A stretch of 22,577 nucleotides of DNA from Bacteroidales bacterium (GCA_017471085.1 JAFUWW010000069.1:1-22577), one strand, 5' to 3'. Numbered from the stretch's first letter, positions 6,380-14,224 are shown. Notes: generated by a model from the letters alone, not told the origin. Numbers and translations: made by a program.

Positions 6380-7533
6380 AGGATATCGCAGCGGGAAAGG
6401 ATGTCGGGATTGTCGGTATGCAGCACGAAGGCTTTCCGGTCGTCTCCCACGTTGATGACGGGAAGGCTGGAGCACCGGAAGTAGCCCGAATCGAAATAGC
6501 GGTCGTCCACGCAGAGCATCATGCCGCAGAGATAGTCTTCAAAAGCGGTTCCCTCCCATACCGTCGGAAAAGTTTTCTGGTCGATAAAAGGCTGGAACAG
6601 ACATCCTTCCGTACCCGCTTCCAGCCGGCGCAGCCATTCCTCCCGGGAGACCAGCGGCCCGGCTGTCACACCTTCGCTTTTTCCCAGGCGGAAGGGTTTC
6701 AGGATGTACCGGTCCTTGTTCTCCGGGGCGTCTCCCGGCATGGTCAGGAAGGTGGGGATGGCGTGGGCGCGCAGGAAGGCCGATTCTTCCGGCAGCAGGC
6801 ATGCCCGGGTGAAGCGCTCGTCGAACCAGAGGGCGAGGAAGCGTTTGTCGTGGATCAGGAATGTATTCCGGAACTCGCTCAGGAGACCGGCGTCCATCAG
6901 GGCCCGCAGCGTGTCCGGGGAGAACCCCAGGATGTCTTTCTGGTTGAGGGCGTTCACCACGAAAGCGTCCTGCGACCACTCTTTCCTCCTGGGCTCCACT
7001 TCCGGGGCCTCCAGTATCTCCACCTGCAGGCCTTCGGCCTCGTAGAAGCGCTTGTACAGGCGGATTTCGCTGGTGCGGTCGGTACTTTTGAGCACGTACA
7101 TCTTCTTTTTCCCGCCGGGGAGCGTCCGCATGCAGTCCATCATCGGCCCGAATGAAAAATCGCAGGTGGCTCCGGGAAACTGTGCGGCGAAGGCTTTCCC
7201 GGCCCGGTCGCCGAACCAGCTCATGAAAATGCCGTGGGCGAAGAAGCGGGAGGTGATTTCGCACAGGAGCAGATCTCCCTGCCGGGAGATGAGATAGTCG
7301 GGCCGGAAGGTGCCCGCCCGGAAAGGATAGCGGCTCTGCTGCTCCAGAATCCACCATTCCTTCTCCGACAGGCCCCAGCCCCCGACATAGTCCCCGTAGT
7401 GGTGCACAAAGTGTCCGATGGCCTTCCACAGTACTCTGTGCAGCTCGCGCAGTTCGTCCCGCCGGGCTCCCGTAATGCCTACGGGCCGGCTGTGATACCA
7501 GCGGAGGTAGTAATCGGCCAGGTCCCTGTACAT
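6376..7533 (-). CDS. Possible circularly permuted ATP-grasp protein (385 aa)
   Basis: I do not recognise a named family with certainty. The C-terminal part has ATP-grasp-like features: DRYILKPFRLGKSEGV with a candidate ATP lysine at K279 followed by a glycine-containing loop, CLFQPFI (about 311-317) in the position of the Q-x-hydrophobic hinge strand, and YFRCSSLPVINVGDD (351-365), resembling the R...N metal/phosphate region. The middle has TFRPDYLISRQGDLLLCEIT (75-94), similar to the R-x-D...E-I/V-N segment that in circularly permuted ATP-grasp enzymes comes before the lysine strand. If correct, it would ligate a carboxylate to an amine using ATP. It follows the radical SAM gene by 2 bp and overlaps WbqC by ATGA. 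It could instead be an inactive relative; no substrate can be read from the sequence. Confidence 0.6.
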   Translation of the reverse strand: MYRDLADYYLRWYHSRPVGITGARRDELRELHRVLWKAIGHFVHHYGDYVGGWGLSEKEWWILEQQSRYPFRAGTFRPDYLISRQGDLLLCEITSRFFAHGIFMSWFGDRAGKAFAAQFPGATCDFSFGPMMDCMRTLPGGKKKMYVLKSTDRTSEIRLYKRFYEAEGLQVEILEAPEVEPRRKEWSQDAFVVNALNQKDILGFSPDTLRALMDAGLLSEFRNTFLIHDKRFLALWFDERFTRACLLPEESAFLRAHAIPTFLTMPGDAPENKDRYILKPFRLGKSEGVTAGPLVSREEWLRRLEAGTEGCLFQPFIDQKTFPTVWEGTAFEDYLCGMMLCVDDRYFDSGYFRCSSLPVINVGDDRKAFVLHTDNPDILSRCDIL

Positions 7534-7535
7534 GG

Positions 7536-8765
7536 TCAGCCGGCTTTGAAAAGTTCACGCTGATAGCCCAGGCACTGGAATCCGTTCCGGTTCACCAGGG
7601 GGATTTCTTCCTCCGTGATTCCCAGCTGCATGCGGACCCAGTAGCAGATGCTGGTGCTCATGCCCAGCTTTTCGGTGTAGGACATCATCCTCCGGATGGC
7701 TTCCAGGCTGGCTTTCCTGTCCGGGGCGGTGCGGGAACGCTGCTTGCGGTGGTCGGCATTGGAAGGGAGGAGGTAAGCCTCGTAAAGCTGCCTTTCCTGC
7801 GCTTTGTCAAAGTAGCCCAGATAGGGCCCCAGCATGGCCAGGTTCTCCATTTCCACCGTCAGGAATTCGGGCTTGTAATTGACGATGCCGGCCCCGTGGA
7901 GCGCATCGAAGAAAGCGCGGATTTCCCCGTCGGTGAGCGAGGGAAGGAAAATGGGCTGCACCAGGGCCGATGAAGCCGGGATGCCGGCGTCGGCACAAAG
8001 CCGGACGGCGGCAAGCCTTTCTTCGATGGGGGCGGCATAAGGCTCCAGCAGCTCCCTCAGGGCAGGCGGCATGATGGAGACGCTGGTGTTGAACTGCATC
8101 TTCCCTTTCAGCTGCTTCATCAAGTCCAGCACGCTTTCGCCGTCATGGAGGTAAGTCAGCTGTCTGGTGCCGGCCTTGGAGGCGATGAACAGGCGGGCGT
8201 TGGAGTCCGGGCAGCGGCGGAAATGGTCGATGAATTCGTGTAGGATCCGGTGCGCGATGCCGGTAAGGAGGGTGGCTTCCTGGAATGCTTCCGTCTTGGG
8301 CGAGAAATAATAGTAATGGTTCTTGTTGGGGCTTCCCGGTCCGTTCTGCTGCTCCAGCAGGCGCCTTACCCGGAGGTGGTAATTTTCGTGGGCCAGGAGC
8401 GGCCGTTCATGGACGCCGTCGCTGACCAGGCAGTACAGACAGCCCACCGTGCAGCCCCGGACGGGATTGATCTCGTAGGTAAGCGTCGGGCATCGGCCGG
8501 TATAATTATGGATTTCCTCAGGCTGCGTTTCCGGATCGATGGTGTCCAGGCAGAAGCGTTGCTGCGGAATCAGGGTATGCTCCCTGAGGCGGCGGACGAA
8601 CAGTTCCGACCCGCGCCGAAGCCCCTCCAGCGTCCCGGCCGAAGGCTCCGCCTCCACTCCCAGGCTTTTCAAGTAGGGGCCGTCCACCACAGCAGGCTCA
8701 AATCCTTCCAGTCCGTAAACATATCCGGCATGGGGATAAAACGGTGCAAAATCAATCGTCTCCAT
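7536..8765 (-). CDS. Radical SAM protein, spore photoproduct lyase-like (COG1533 type)
   Basis: The 409-aa protein has a CxxxCxxC cluster motif at C105, C109, C112 (NPVRGCTVGCLYCLVSD), which binds the [4Fe-4S] cluster that cleaves S-adenosylmethionine. The barrel continues with HYYYFSPKTEAFQEATL, a SKAGTRQL strand, and MPPALRELLEPYAAPIEERL followed by AADAGIP-type text (LCADAGIPASSALVQPI). The 'LEP..AP..ERL..V..L..AGIP' arrangement is typical of the SplB/COG1533 group. It is not a spore enzyme by context; the reaction is unknown. It is the first gene of the five-gene operon. ATG 8765 is chosen because it starts 4 bp after a TATCTTTG box at 8770-8777, implying an almost leaderless transcript; an upstream in-frame start at 8834 would lie before the promoter. 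Confidence 0.88.
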   Translation of the reverse strand: METIDFAPFYPHAGYVYGLEGFEPAVVDGPYLKSLGVEAEPSAGTLEGLRRGSELFVRRLREHTLIPQQRFCLDTIDPETQPEEIHNYTGRCPTLTYEINPVRGCTVGCLYCLVSDGVHERPLLAHENYHLRVRRLLEQQNGPGSPNKNHYYYFSPKTEAFQEATLLTGIAHRILHEFIDHFRRCPDSNARLFIASKAGTRQLTYLHDGESVLDLMKQLKGKMQFNTSVSIMPPALRELLEPYAAPIEERLAAVRLCADAGIPASSALVQPIFLPSLTDGEIRAFFDALHGAGIVNYKPEFLTVEMENLAMLGPYLGYFDKAQERQLYEAYLLPSNADHRKQRSRTAPDRKASLEAIRRMMSYTEKLGMSTSICYWVRMQLGITEEEIPLVNRNGFQCLGYQRELFKAG

Positions 8766-8769
8766 AGTA

Positions 8770-8777
8770 CAAAGATA
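8770..8777 (-). promoter_or_regulatory. -7 box of the radical SAM/WbqC operon
   Basis: TATCTTTG on the minus strand ends 4 bp before ATG 8765. No convincing -33 element is seen. It lies between the aspA terminator and the operon, so the operon has its own promoter. Confidence 0.65.
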
Positions 8778-8821
8778 CTTTTTTTCATGAATATAATACC
8801 AGGGAAGCGAAAATCTTGCTT

Positions 8822-8863
8822 GAAAAAAAAGCAATCGGGGCGCACAGAACGGTGCACCCCGAT
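8822..8863 (-). terminator. Intrinsic terminator after aspA
   Basis: Arms 8834-8845 and 8852-8863 form a 12-bp stem with a 6-nt loop. In minus-strand RNA one pair is a U-G wobble and the rest are Watson-Crick. A run of eight T follows after GC on the minus strand. It ends the dcuB-ansB-porin-aspA operon about 25 bp after the aspA stop. Confidence 0.9.
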
Positions 8864-8888
8864 CAAAGAAGGCTTATGGCCTGAAAGG

Positions 8889-10301
8889 CTATTTGAGCAG
8901 TTCGTGGGAAGCGGTCATGGCCTTGGGATCCAGGGCTTCGTCCAGTTTCTCCTTGGTCATGTAGCCGTGCTCCAGTACCAGGTCGTAGACGCTGCGGCCG
9001 GTCTCAAGGGCTTCCTTGGCCACCTTGGTGGAGGTCTTGTAGCCGATGTACGGGTTCAGGGCGGTTACGATGCCGATGGAGTTCTTCACCATTTCGTAGC
9101 AGTGGTCGGCGTTCACGGTGATGCCGTCGATGCACTTGGTACGCAGCGTGTTCATAGCGTTGATGAGCCAGGTCTGGCTTTCCAGGATGCACTGGGCGAT
9201 CACGGGTTCCATCACATTCAGCTGCAGCTGGCCGGCTTCGGCGGCGAAGCACACGGCGGTGTCGTTGCCGATAACCTTGAAGCACACCTGGTTGGTGACC
9301 TCGGGGATGACCGGATTCACCTTGCCGGGCATGATGGAGGAACCGGGCGCCATGGGCGGAAGGTTGATCTCGTGCAGGCCGCAGCGGGGGCCGGAGGCCA
9401 TCAGACGGAGGTCGTTGCAGGTCTTGGAGAGCTTCACGGCCAGGCGCTTGAGGGCGGCGGAATAGCTTACATAGGCGCCGGTGTCGGGCGTGGCTTCCAC
9501 CAGGTCCGGGGCTTTCTCGAAGGTGTCTCCGGTGAACTCGCTCATGCGCTTGGTGCACAGTTCGGCAAATCCGGGAACGGCGTTGAGGCCGGTGCCGATG
9601 GCGGTACCGCCCATGTTGATTTCCTTGAGGAGGACGGCGTTACGCTCCAGGTTGGCGATTTCTTCTTCCAGGTTGTTGGCGAAGGCGTTGAATTCCTGGC
9701 CGGAGGTCATCGGAACGGCGTCCTGCAGCTGGGTGCGGCCCATCTTGATGATGTCCTTGAATTCCTCACCCTTGGCACGGAAGGCGGCAATGAGGTCCTT
9801 CAGGGCAGCTTCCAGATGACGGTTCATGCGGAAGAAGGTGTAACGGAAAGCGGTAGGATAGGCATCGTTGGTGCTCTGGGCGCAGTTCACATGGTCGTTG
9901 GGCGAGCAGAACTGGTATTCTCCCTTCTTGTGGCCCATCAGTTCCAGGGCGCGGTTGGCGATCACCTCGTTGGCGTTCATGTTCACGGAGGTGCCGGCGC
10001 CGCCCTGCATCATGTCCACGGGGAACTGGTCCCAGAGTTTGCCGCCTACAATCTCCTTGCAGGCCGCCACGATGGCGTCGCCGATCTCCTTCGGCATCAC
10101 GCCCAGTTCCGTGTTGGCTGCCGCTGCGGCCATCTTCACGTAAGCCATGGCGATGATGTACTCCGGATAGTCGTACATGTGCGTGGTGGAAATCTTGTAA
10201 TTGTTGATGGCCCGCTGCGTCTGTACGCCGTAGTAGGCATCGGCGGGAACCTGAAGTTCACCGATGAGGTCGCTTTCGACCCTGAATTTGTTTTCTGTCA
10301 T
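8889..10301 (-). CDS. aspA: Aspartate ammonia-lyase (aspartase)
   Basis: This enzyme deaminates L-aspartate to fumarate plus ammonium in the cytoplasm. The 470-aa protein has the superfamily signatures in order: TSVNMNANEV (104-113), the STNDAYPT segment (143-150), and the catalytic serine loop GSSIMPGKVNP (320-330). The HVNCAQSTND text and the length separate it from adenylosuccinate lyase or argininosuccinate lyase. It could in principle be a class II fumarase, but FRVESDLIGELQVPADAYYG at the start, NMNANEV, and placement with asparaginase and a Dcu carrier favour aspartase. ATG 10301 is the natural start, 17 bp after the porin gene. It is the last gene of the operon and is followed by a strong terminator. 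Confidence 0.95.
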   Translation of the reverse strand: MTENKFRVESDLIGELQVPADAYYGVQTQRAINNYKISTTHMYDYPEYIIAMAYVKMAAAAANTELGVMPKEIGDAIVAACKEIVGGKLWDQFPVDMMQGGAGTSVNMNANEVIANRALELMGHKKGEYQFCSPNDHVNCAQSTNDAYPTAFRYTFFRMNRHLEAALKDLIAAFRAKGEEFKDIIKMGRTQLQDAVPMTSGQEFNAFANNLEEEIANLERNAVLLKEINMGGTAIGTGLNAVPGFAELCTKRMSEFTGDTFEKAPDLVEATPDTGAYVSYSAALKRLAVKLSKTCNDLRLMASGPRCGLHEINLPPMAPGSSIMPGKVNPVIPEVTNQVCFKVIGNDTAVCFAAEAGQLQLNVMEPVIAQCILESQTWLINAMNTLRTKCIDGITVNADHCYEMVKNSIGIVTALNPYIGYKTSTKVAKEALETGRSVYDLVLEHGYMTKEKLDEALDPKAMTASHELLK

Positions 10302-10318
10302 AGTGAATGATCGTTTGA

Positions 10319-11509
10319 TTAATAACATTTGATTCTGTACATGAGGCCGAGCTCGATGCGGTGTACGTTGCTGCCGGGGATGGCCGAGGCTGCCGAATAG
10401 CGGAAGGCGCGGCCCACGTAGGCCAGGAAGAAGCGCAGGTCCTGGTCGGCCATCGGGTAATATTCCAGGCTGCCGATCACCCCCAGGGAGGTGCGGTAGT
10501 TCCGGAAGGTATCGTCCTTGGTGGCGCTGGCGGTTTCGTACATGGCCTTGCCCATCAGGTTCCACTTGGGAGCGAACTGCCAGTTGAACTTGGTGAGGAA
10601 AGTCTGGTATACCACGTCGGTGGCATAGGTGTTGGGAGCGAGACCCATTTCGCCTGTGACGATGCGCAGGCGGTCCAGTTCTTCGTTCGAGCGGATATAG
10701 TCTACATACCACTGGAATCTGGGCAGGTTCAGCTGCTGTCCGAAGAAGAGCATCAGGTCATGGTAATTCCCGGCGTCCGCCTTTTTTGCCTGGGTATACG
10801 AGCCGATGGCCCAGCGGGTGTTGAACCGGCCGCCGAAGAAACTGCCGTTCCAGTTGAAGATATAGGCAAGCGGATGGGCGGCCGCCTCCAGGGAAGATCC
10901 CGAGAGGGTCCGGGCGCCCGCGCCGTACTCATCGGCAAGCTTGCCGCTGTAGGAGTCGGAGATGTTCACCACGAATTCCTGTCCCGCCACGGGCGTCCAG
11001 AGGAAGGCCACCCCGGCCAGGAAGTTGTCCATGTTGTCCACCATGTCCGAGTACTGGTAGATGTACATCGGGTTCTCGTCGAACTCGAATCCGCCCCAGA
11101 ACTGGCACATCTTGCCGCCCTGGACGGCGAACTTGTCGTTGAATTTCCAGCCCACCATCATGATGTCCGTGGCTTTGGCGAAGTTTTCCTCGCTCATGGC
11201 GCCCTGGGCCTTGTTCAACCGGTGGCGCAGGCGGTAGGTGAGATGCTCTCCGAACTGCCCCTTGATTTCAAGGCGCAGCTGCTTGGCGCGAAAGGCACCT
11301 GTCAGGTTGCCGCCGGCGGCGGTTTCCTGGAAGCTGGTTCCATAGTTCAGGAAAAGGTTGAAGGCATCGGTCTTTTTCTCCAGCTTGAGCACGCGCTCAG
11401 CCAGGGAAGTGTAGTCTCCGTCATAGCCTCCGTTTCCGGTATTGCCGCCCTGGGCAAAGGCTGAGACAGCCACCAGGGCTGCCATGGCACTGAGATACAG
11501 TTTTTTCAT
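10319..11509 (-). CDS. Outer-membrane porin, OprO/OprP-like (396 aa)
   Basis: A signal peptide is clear (MKKLYLSAMAALVAVSAFAQ, cleavage after the last Ala-Phe-Ala). A short, charged coiled-coil-like stretch follows (SLAERVLKLEKKTDAF, about 35-50), and then many alternating amphipathic strands rich in aromatic residues and glycine, such as FRAKQLRLEIKGQFGEHLTY and VQGGKMCQFWGGFEFDENP. The ending LGLMYRIKCY fits an outer-membrane barrel. The pattern resembles phosphate-selective porins O and P, although the substrate is unlikely to be phosphate here. Its position between ansB and aspA, with gaps of 6 and 17 bp, suggests it admits asparagine, aspartate or other dicarboxylates to the periplasm. 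That substrate is inferred only from context. Confidence 0.8.
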   Translation of the reverse strand: MKKLYLSAMAALVAVSAFAQGGNTGNGGYDGDYTSLAERVLKLEKKTDAFNLFLNYGTSFQETAAGGNLTGAFRAKQLRLEIKGQFGEHLTYRLRHRLNKAQGAMSEENFAKATDIMMVGWKFNDKFAVQGGKMCQFWGGFEFDENPMYIYQYSDMVDNMDNFLAGVAFLWTPVAGQEFVVNISDSYSGKLADEYGAGARTLSGSSLEAAAHPLAYIFNWNGSFFGGRFNTRWAIGSYTQAKKADAGNYHDLMLFFGQQLNLPRFQWYVDYIRSNEELDRLRIVTGEMGLAPNTYATDVVYQTFLTKFNWQFAPKWNLMGKAMYETASATKDDTFRNYRTSLGVIGSLEYYPMADQDLRFFLAYVGRAFRYSAASAIPGSNVHRIELGLMYRIKCY

Positions 11510-11515
11510 GCCGGT

Positions 11516-12568
11516 CTAGTATTCCATGAAGAATTTCTGGATTTCCCGCCAGTCGTGGGTCTTGGTGAGGGCGAGCATCAGGAGCACGCGGGCTTTCTGC
11601 GGATTCAGATCCAGGGCTGCCACAAAGTGGTATTTTTCATCGTCCACCTCGCTGTTGAGGCAGGTGGGTCCGGTGGGGCAGCGGGAAGAGCGCACAATCT
11701 GGATGCCGCTGTTCTGGGCGTTGACGGCCACGTCGAACACGTCCTTGTAGAAATTGCCGTCACCCACGCCTGCCAGCACGATACCGTCGAACCGGGCATC
11801 GACAAAAGCCTTCATGGGGAGGGCGGAAGCGTTGGCATAGCCGTAGACGATGCCGACCTGGGGCAGTTTGTCCAGTTTGCTCACGTCAAAGACAGATTCG
11901 GTGGTGTGCTTGTTCAGGGGACGCTGCATCATGTGCGCTTCGCCGTTGTACACATAACCGATGATGCCGGAAGGGCCGCCTTCGAAGGTGTCGCAGTCGA
12001 TGGTGTGGGTCTTGATCACGGTCTTGGCGTCCAGGAGCTGGTTGTTCATGCAGCACAGTACGCCCATGCCCTTGCAGGAGGGAGATACCGCAGCCGCCAC
12101 GGCGTTATACAGGTTGGCGGGACCGTCGGCGCTGATGGCCGTGGAAGGGCGCATGGAACCGGCCAGGATCACCGGCTTGTCGCTCTTGACGGTAAGGTTC
12201 AGGAAATAGGCGGTCTCTTCCATGGTGTCCGTTCCGTGGGTAATCACCACCGCGTCGTATCCTTCCTCGTTCAGCAGTTCGTTCACGCGTTTGGCAAGTT
12301 TGAGCCACACCTCGTCGTTCATGTCCTGTGAACCGATGTTCACCAGCTGCTCACCGCTCACTTCGGCCAGGTCAAGCATCTGGGGAACGGCGTCGATAAG
12401 GGTCTGGATGCTCACCTGTCCGGCGGTATAGGCCGATGAGGTGGAAGTGGTGCTGACGCCGGCGATGGTGCCGCCGGTGGCGACGATCCTGACCTTGGGT
12501 TTGGCGGAAAGGGCGGCGCAGGAGAGCAACATGGCCGCCGCCAGAATGATCTTTTTGAAGGGATTCAT
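11516..12568 (-). CDS. ansB: Type II L-asparaginase, exported
   Basis: It hydrolyses L-asparagine to aspartate and ammonium. Both catalytic threonine motifs are present: ATGGTIAG with the nucleophile T34, and THGTDTMEETAYFL with T113 and D114. The segment GSMRPSTAISADGPANLYNA is also typical. The N-terminus MNPFKKIILAAAMLLSCAAL followed by SA-K is an export signal. Cleavage after ALSA would give a periplasmic protein, while the LLSC sequence could make it a lipoprotein, though the L at -2 is not ideal. The length of 350 aa fits a type II enzyme plus signal. It lies second in the operon, 22 bp after the dicarboxylate transporter and 6 bp before the porin. Its product aspartate would be imported and deaminated by the other operon products. 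Confidence 0.95.
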   Translation of the reverse strand: MNPFKKIILAAAMLLSCAALSAKPKVRIVATGGTIAGVSTTSTSSAYTAGQVSIQTLIDAVPQMLDLAEVSGEQLVNIGSQDMNDEVWLKLAKRVNELLNEEGYDAVVITHGTDTMEETAYFLNLTVKSDKPVILAGSMRPSTAISADGPANLYNAVAAAVSPSCKGMGVLCCMNNQLLDAKTVIKTHTIDCDTFEGGPSGIIGYVYNGEAHMMQRPLNKHTTESVFDVSKLDKLPQVGIVYGYANASALPMKAFVDARFDGIVLAGVGDGNFYKDVFDVAVNAQNSGIQIVRSSRCPTGPTCLNSEVDDEKYHFVAALDLNPQKARVLLMLALTKTHDWREIQKFFMEY

Positions 12569-12590
12569 TTCAGTATCAAGTTAAGGGTTA

Positions 12591-13907
12591 TTAAATTATA
12601 TGGATCAGTATCAGGCCGATTCCGATGGAAACGAAGGTGGTGATGAACCCTGCCAGCTGGAAGGAATGGTTGACCACATATTTGCCGATCCGGGTGGTGC
12701 CGGTGCGGTCGAAGCCGATGGCGGCCACCTCGGTGGGATAGTTCGGGAGGAAGAAATAGCCGTTTACCGCCGGGAACAGGGCCAGCAGCACCAGCGGCGG
12801 GATGCCCATGGCCAGGCCCACCGGGTAGAGGGTCTTCACCGTCGCGGCCTGCGAGAAGAGCATGATGCTCATCAGGAACAGCGGGATGGCGAAAAGGACG
12901 GGGTACTGCGTGAACACGCCGGCCACGCTGCCCAGGATCAGTTCCTTGTTACCCTCGAAAAAGGTGCTGCCCATCCAGGCCACGCCGAAGATAGACACCA
13001 TGGCTGTCATGCCGGAGGCGAACACGTTGCCCTTCACGGCTTTTTTGACATCGGCCTTGCCCACCAGCAGGATAAGGGCGGCGATGGACATCATGGTCAT
13101 CTCGATGGTGGCGTTCATGCTCACCGGCTCGCCGTTGAAGGAAGGACGGAGGGAGGGGAAGCTGCCGAACAGGACCACCAGCACCACGCCCAGCAGGAAA
13201 GCCAGCACAGCCCATTTGGCGCGGGGGTTGATTTCCTTCTCCTCGGCATCGGTCTTGTCCTCCAGCAGGCCTTCGCGGAGCCTCCTCTGGTATTCGGGAT
13301 CTTTTTCCAGGGGTTTCCCGACGAAATTCTGGACGAAGGATGCCGCCAGGATGGCAATCAGGGAAGCCGGGATGGTGACCAGGAAAATCTCTTTCATGCC
13401 GATGCCCTCCGCTCCCAGCAGGCTCTGCGACAGGATGGCGGCCGTGGCGGCGGAGACGGGAGAGCCCGTAATGCCCAGCGAGGCCGATATGGTGGCGACG
13501 CTCAGCGGCCGTTCCGGGCGGATTCTGGCCTTGAGCGAGATTTCCGAAATGATGGGGAGCAGGGCGTAGCAGGTGTGCGCCGTCCCTGCCAGCAGGCAGA
13601 ACAGCCAGGTGACCAGCGGACCGTAGAAAGTGATGTGCCCGGGATGCTTCCGAAGGAACCGGGCGGCCACGTCCACCATATAATCAAGTCCGCCCGCCGC
13701 CTGCAGGGCTGCCGAGGCCGTAATCACGGCCACGATGATGAGCATCACGTCGATGGGAATGTTCCCCGGTTCCAGGCCGAAGACGAACACCAGAATGAAG
13801 ACGCCCACCATGCCATACATGCCCAGGCCGATGGAACCAACTCTGGCACCGATGAATATCATGGCCAGAACAATGGCCAGCTGAAGAAAAACCAACGCAG
13901 TCCCCAT
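12591..13907 (-). CDS. dcuB: Anaerobic C4-dicarboxylate transporter, DcuA/DcuB family
   Basis: An inner-membrane carrier of 438 aa with about ten hydrophobic segments. It matches the Dcu family throughout: GARVGSIGLGMYGMVGVFIL near the start, PGNIPIDVMLIIVAVITASA, LQAAGGLDYMVDVAARFLRK, RPERPLS, LRPSFNGEPVSM and FDRTGTTRIGKYVVNHSF near the end. The wording is closer to DcuB (VFVFGLEPG, LRPSF-G-P) than DcuA, but the two exchange overlapping substrates. The likely role is aspartate or fumarate uptake in exchange for succinate. It is the first gene of the operon, with a TATCTTTG box 33 bp upstream of the start. Subtype is less certain than family. Confidence 0.93.
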   Translation of the reverse strand: MGTALVFLQLAIVLAMIFIGARVGSIGLGMYGMVGVFILVFVFGLEPGNIPIDVMLIIVAVITASAALQAAGGLDYMVDVAARFLRKHPGHITFYGPLVTWLFCLLAGTAHTCYALLPIISEISLKARIRPERPLSVATISASLGITGSPVSAATAAILSQSLLGAEGIGMKEIFLVTIPASLIAILAASFVQNFVGKPLEKDPEYQRRLREGLLEDKTDAEEKEINPRAKWAVLAFLLGVVLVVLFGSFPSLRPSFNGEPVSMNATIEMTMMSIAALILLVGKADVKKAVKGNVFASGMTAMVSIFGVAWMGSTFFEGNKELILGSVAGVFTQYPVLFAIPLFLMSIMLFSQAATVKTLYPVGLAMGIPPLVLLALFPAVNGYFFLPNYPTEVAAIGFDRTGTTRIGKYVVNHSFQLAGFITTFVSIGIGLILIHII

Positions 13908-13940
13908 ACAATTATTAGTATTTCTCTATTATGTGGTTCA

Positions 13941-13948
13941 CAAAGATA
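13941..13948 (-). promoter_or_regulatory. -7 box of the dcuB-ansB-porin-aspA operon
   Basis: TATCTTTG on the minus strand, giving a leader of roughly 30 nt before ATG 13907. A clear -33 TTTG is not visible. It lies between the fumarase/rubredoxin terminator and dcuB, so the two transcription units are separately promoted. Confidence 0.65.
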
Positions 13949-13990
13949 AGGAGTTTTTTATATTTTCCGAAAAATTGTAAGTGCCTTGCC

Positions 13991-14018
13991 AAAAAAGGCG
14001 GCTCTTGGGAGCCGCCTT
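13991..14018 (-). terminator. Intrinsic terminator after rubredoxin
   Basis: A perfect 10-bp GC-rich stem (13995-14004 with 14009-14018) and a 4-nt loop are followed on the minus strand by a run of six T. It lies 21 bp past the rubredoxin stop and ends the fumarase-rubredoxin transcript. Confidence 0.93.
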
Positions 14019-14039
14019 GGTCAGATAAGGTCCGAAAAA

Positions 14040-14198
14040 TTATTCGGCCGGGGAGAAATCGTCCTTGCCTACGCCGCACAGGGGGCAGACCCAGTCGGCC
14101 GGGATTGCCTCGAAGGGAGTGCCGGGAGCGATGCCGCTGTCCGGATCGCCTACCTCAGGGTCGTAGACGTAACCGCAGATGTTGCATACGTATTTCAT
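14040..14198 (-). CDS. Rubredoxin (52 aa)
   Basis: A complete small rubredoxin with the two iron-binding knuckles: [16 protein letters not shown] (C5, C8) and [13 protein letters not shown] (C38, C41). The intervening [14 protein letters not shown] is typical. It carries one electron on a mononuclear Fe(Cys)4 site in the cytoplasm. It starts at ATG 14198, 26 bp after the fumarase stop and before a shared terminator, so the two are very likely cotranscribed. In anaerobes rubredoxins commonly feed superoxide or peroxide reductases; placement after an oxygen-sensitive Fe-S fumarase suggests a link to protection or repair, but this is inference. An upstream in-frame extension to 14345 overlaps the fumarase gene and is rejected. 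Confidence 0.97.
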   Translation of the reverse strand: MKYVCNICGYVYDPEVGDPDSGIAPGTPFEAIPADWVCPLCGVGKDDFSPAE

Positions 14199-14224
14199 AT
14201 TCGTGGGTATTGAGGGTTTTTCAA

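Noticed and set aside
8250..10310. 2-kb plus-strand open frame (686 codons) antisense to the radical SAM gene start and aspA
   Set aside because: The opposite strand carries two well-conserved enzymes with all motifs, and the open frame spans the aspA terminator and the radical SAM promoter. Its translation is rich in low-complexity H, V and G from GC-rich complement codons.
10302..10712. Upstream in-frame extension of aspA (137 codons)
   Set aside because: It overlaps the end of the porin gene and is arginine/proline-rich with no homology; ATG 10301 begins the conserved aspartase N-terminus.
12600..13949. Plus-strand open frame antisense to the Dcu transporter
   Set aside because: Highly charged H/Q/D/G-rich translation expected from the complement of a hydrophobic membrane protein; the minus strand matches Dcu along its full length.
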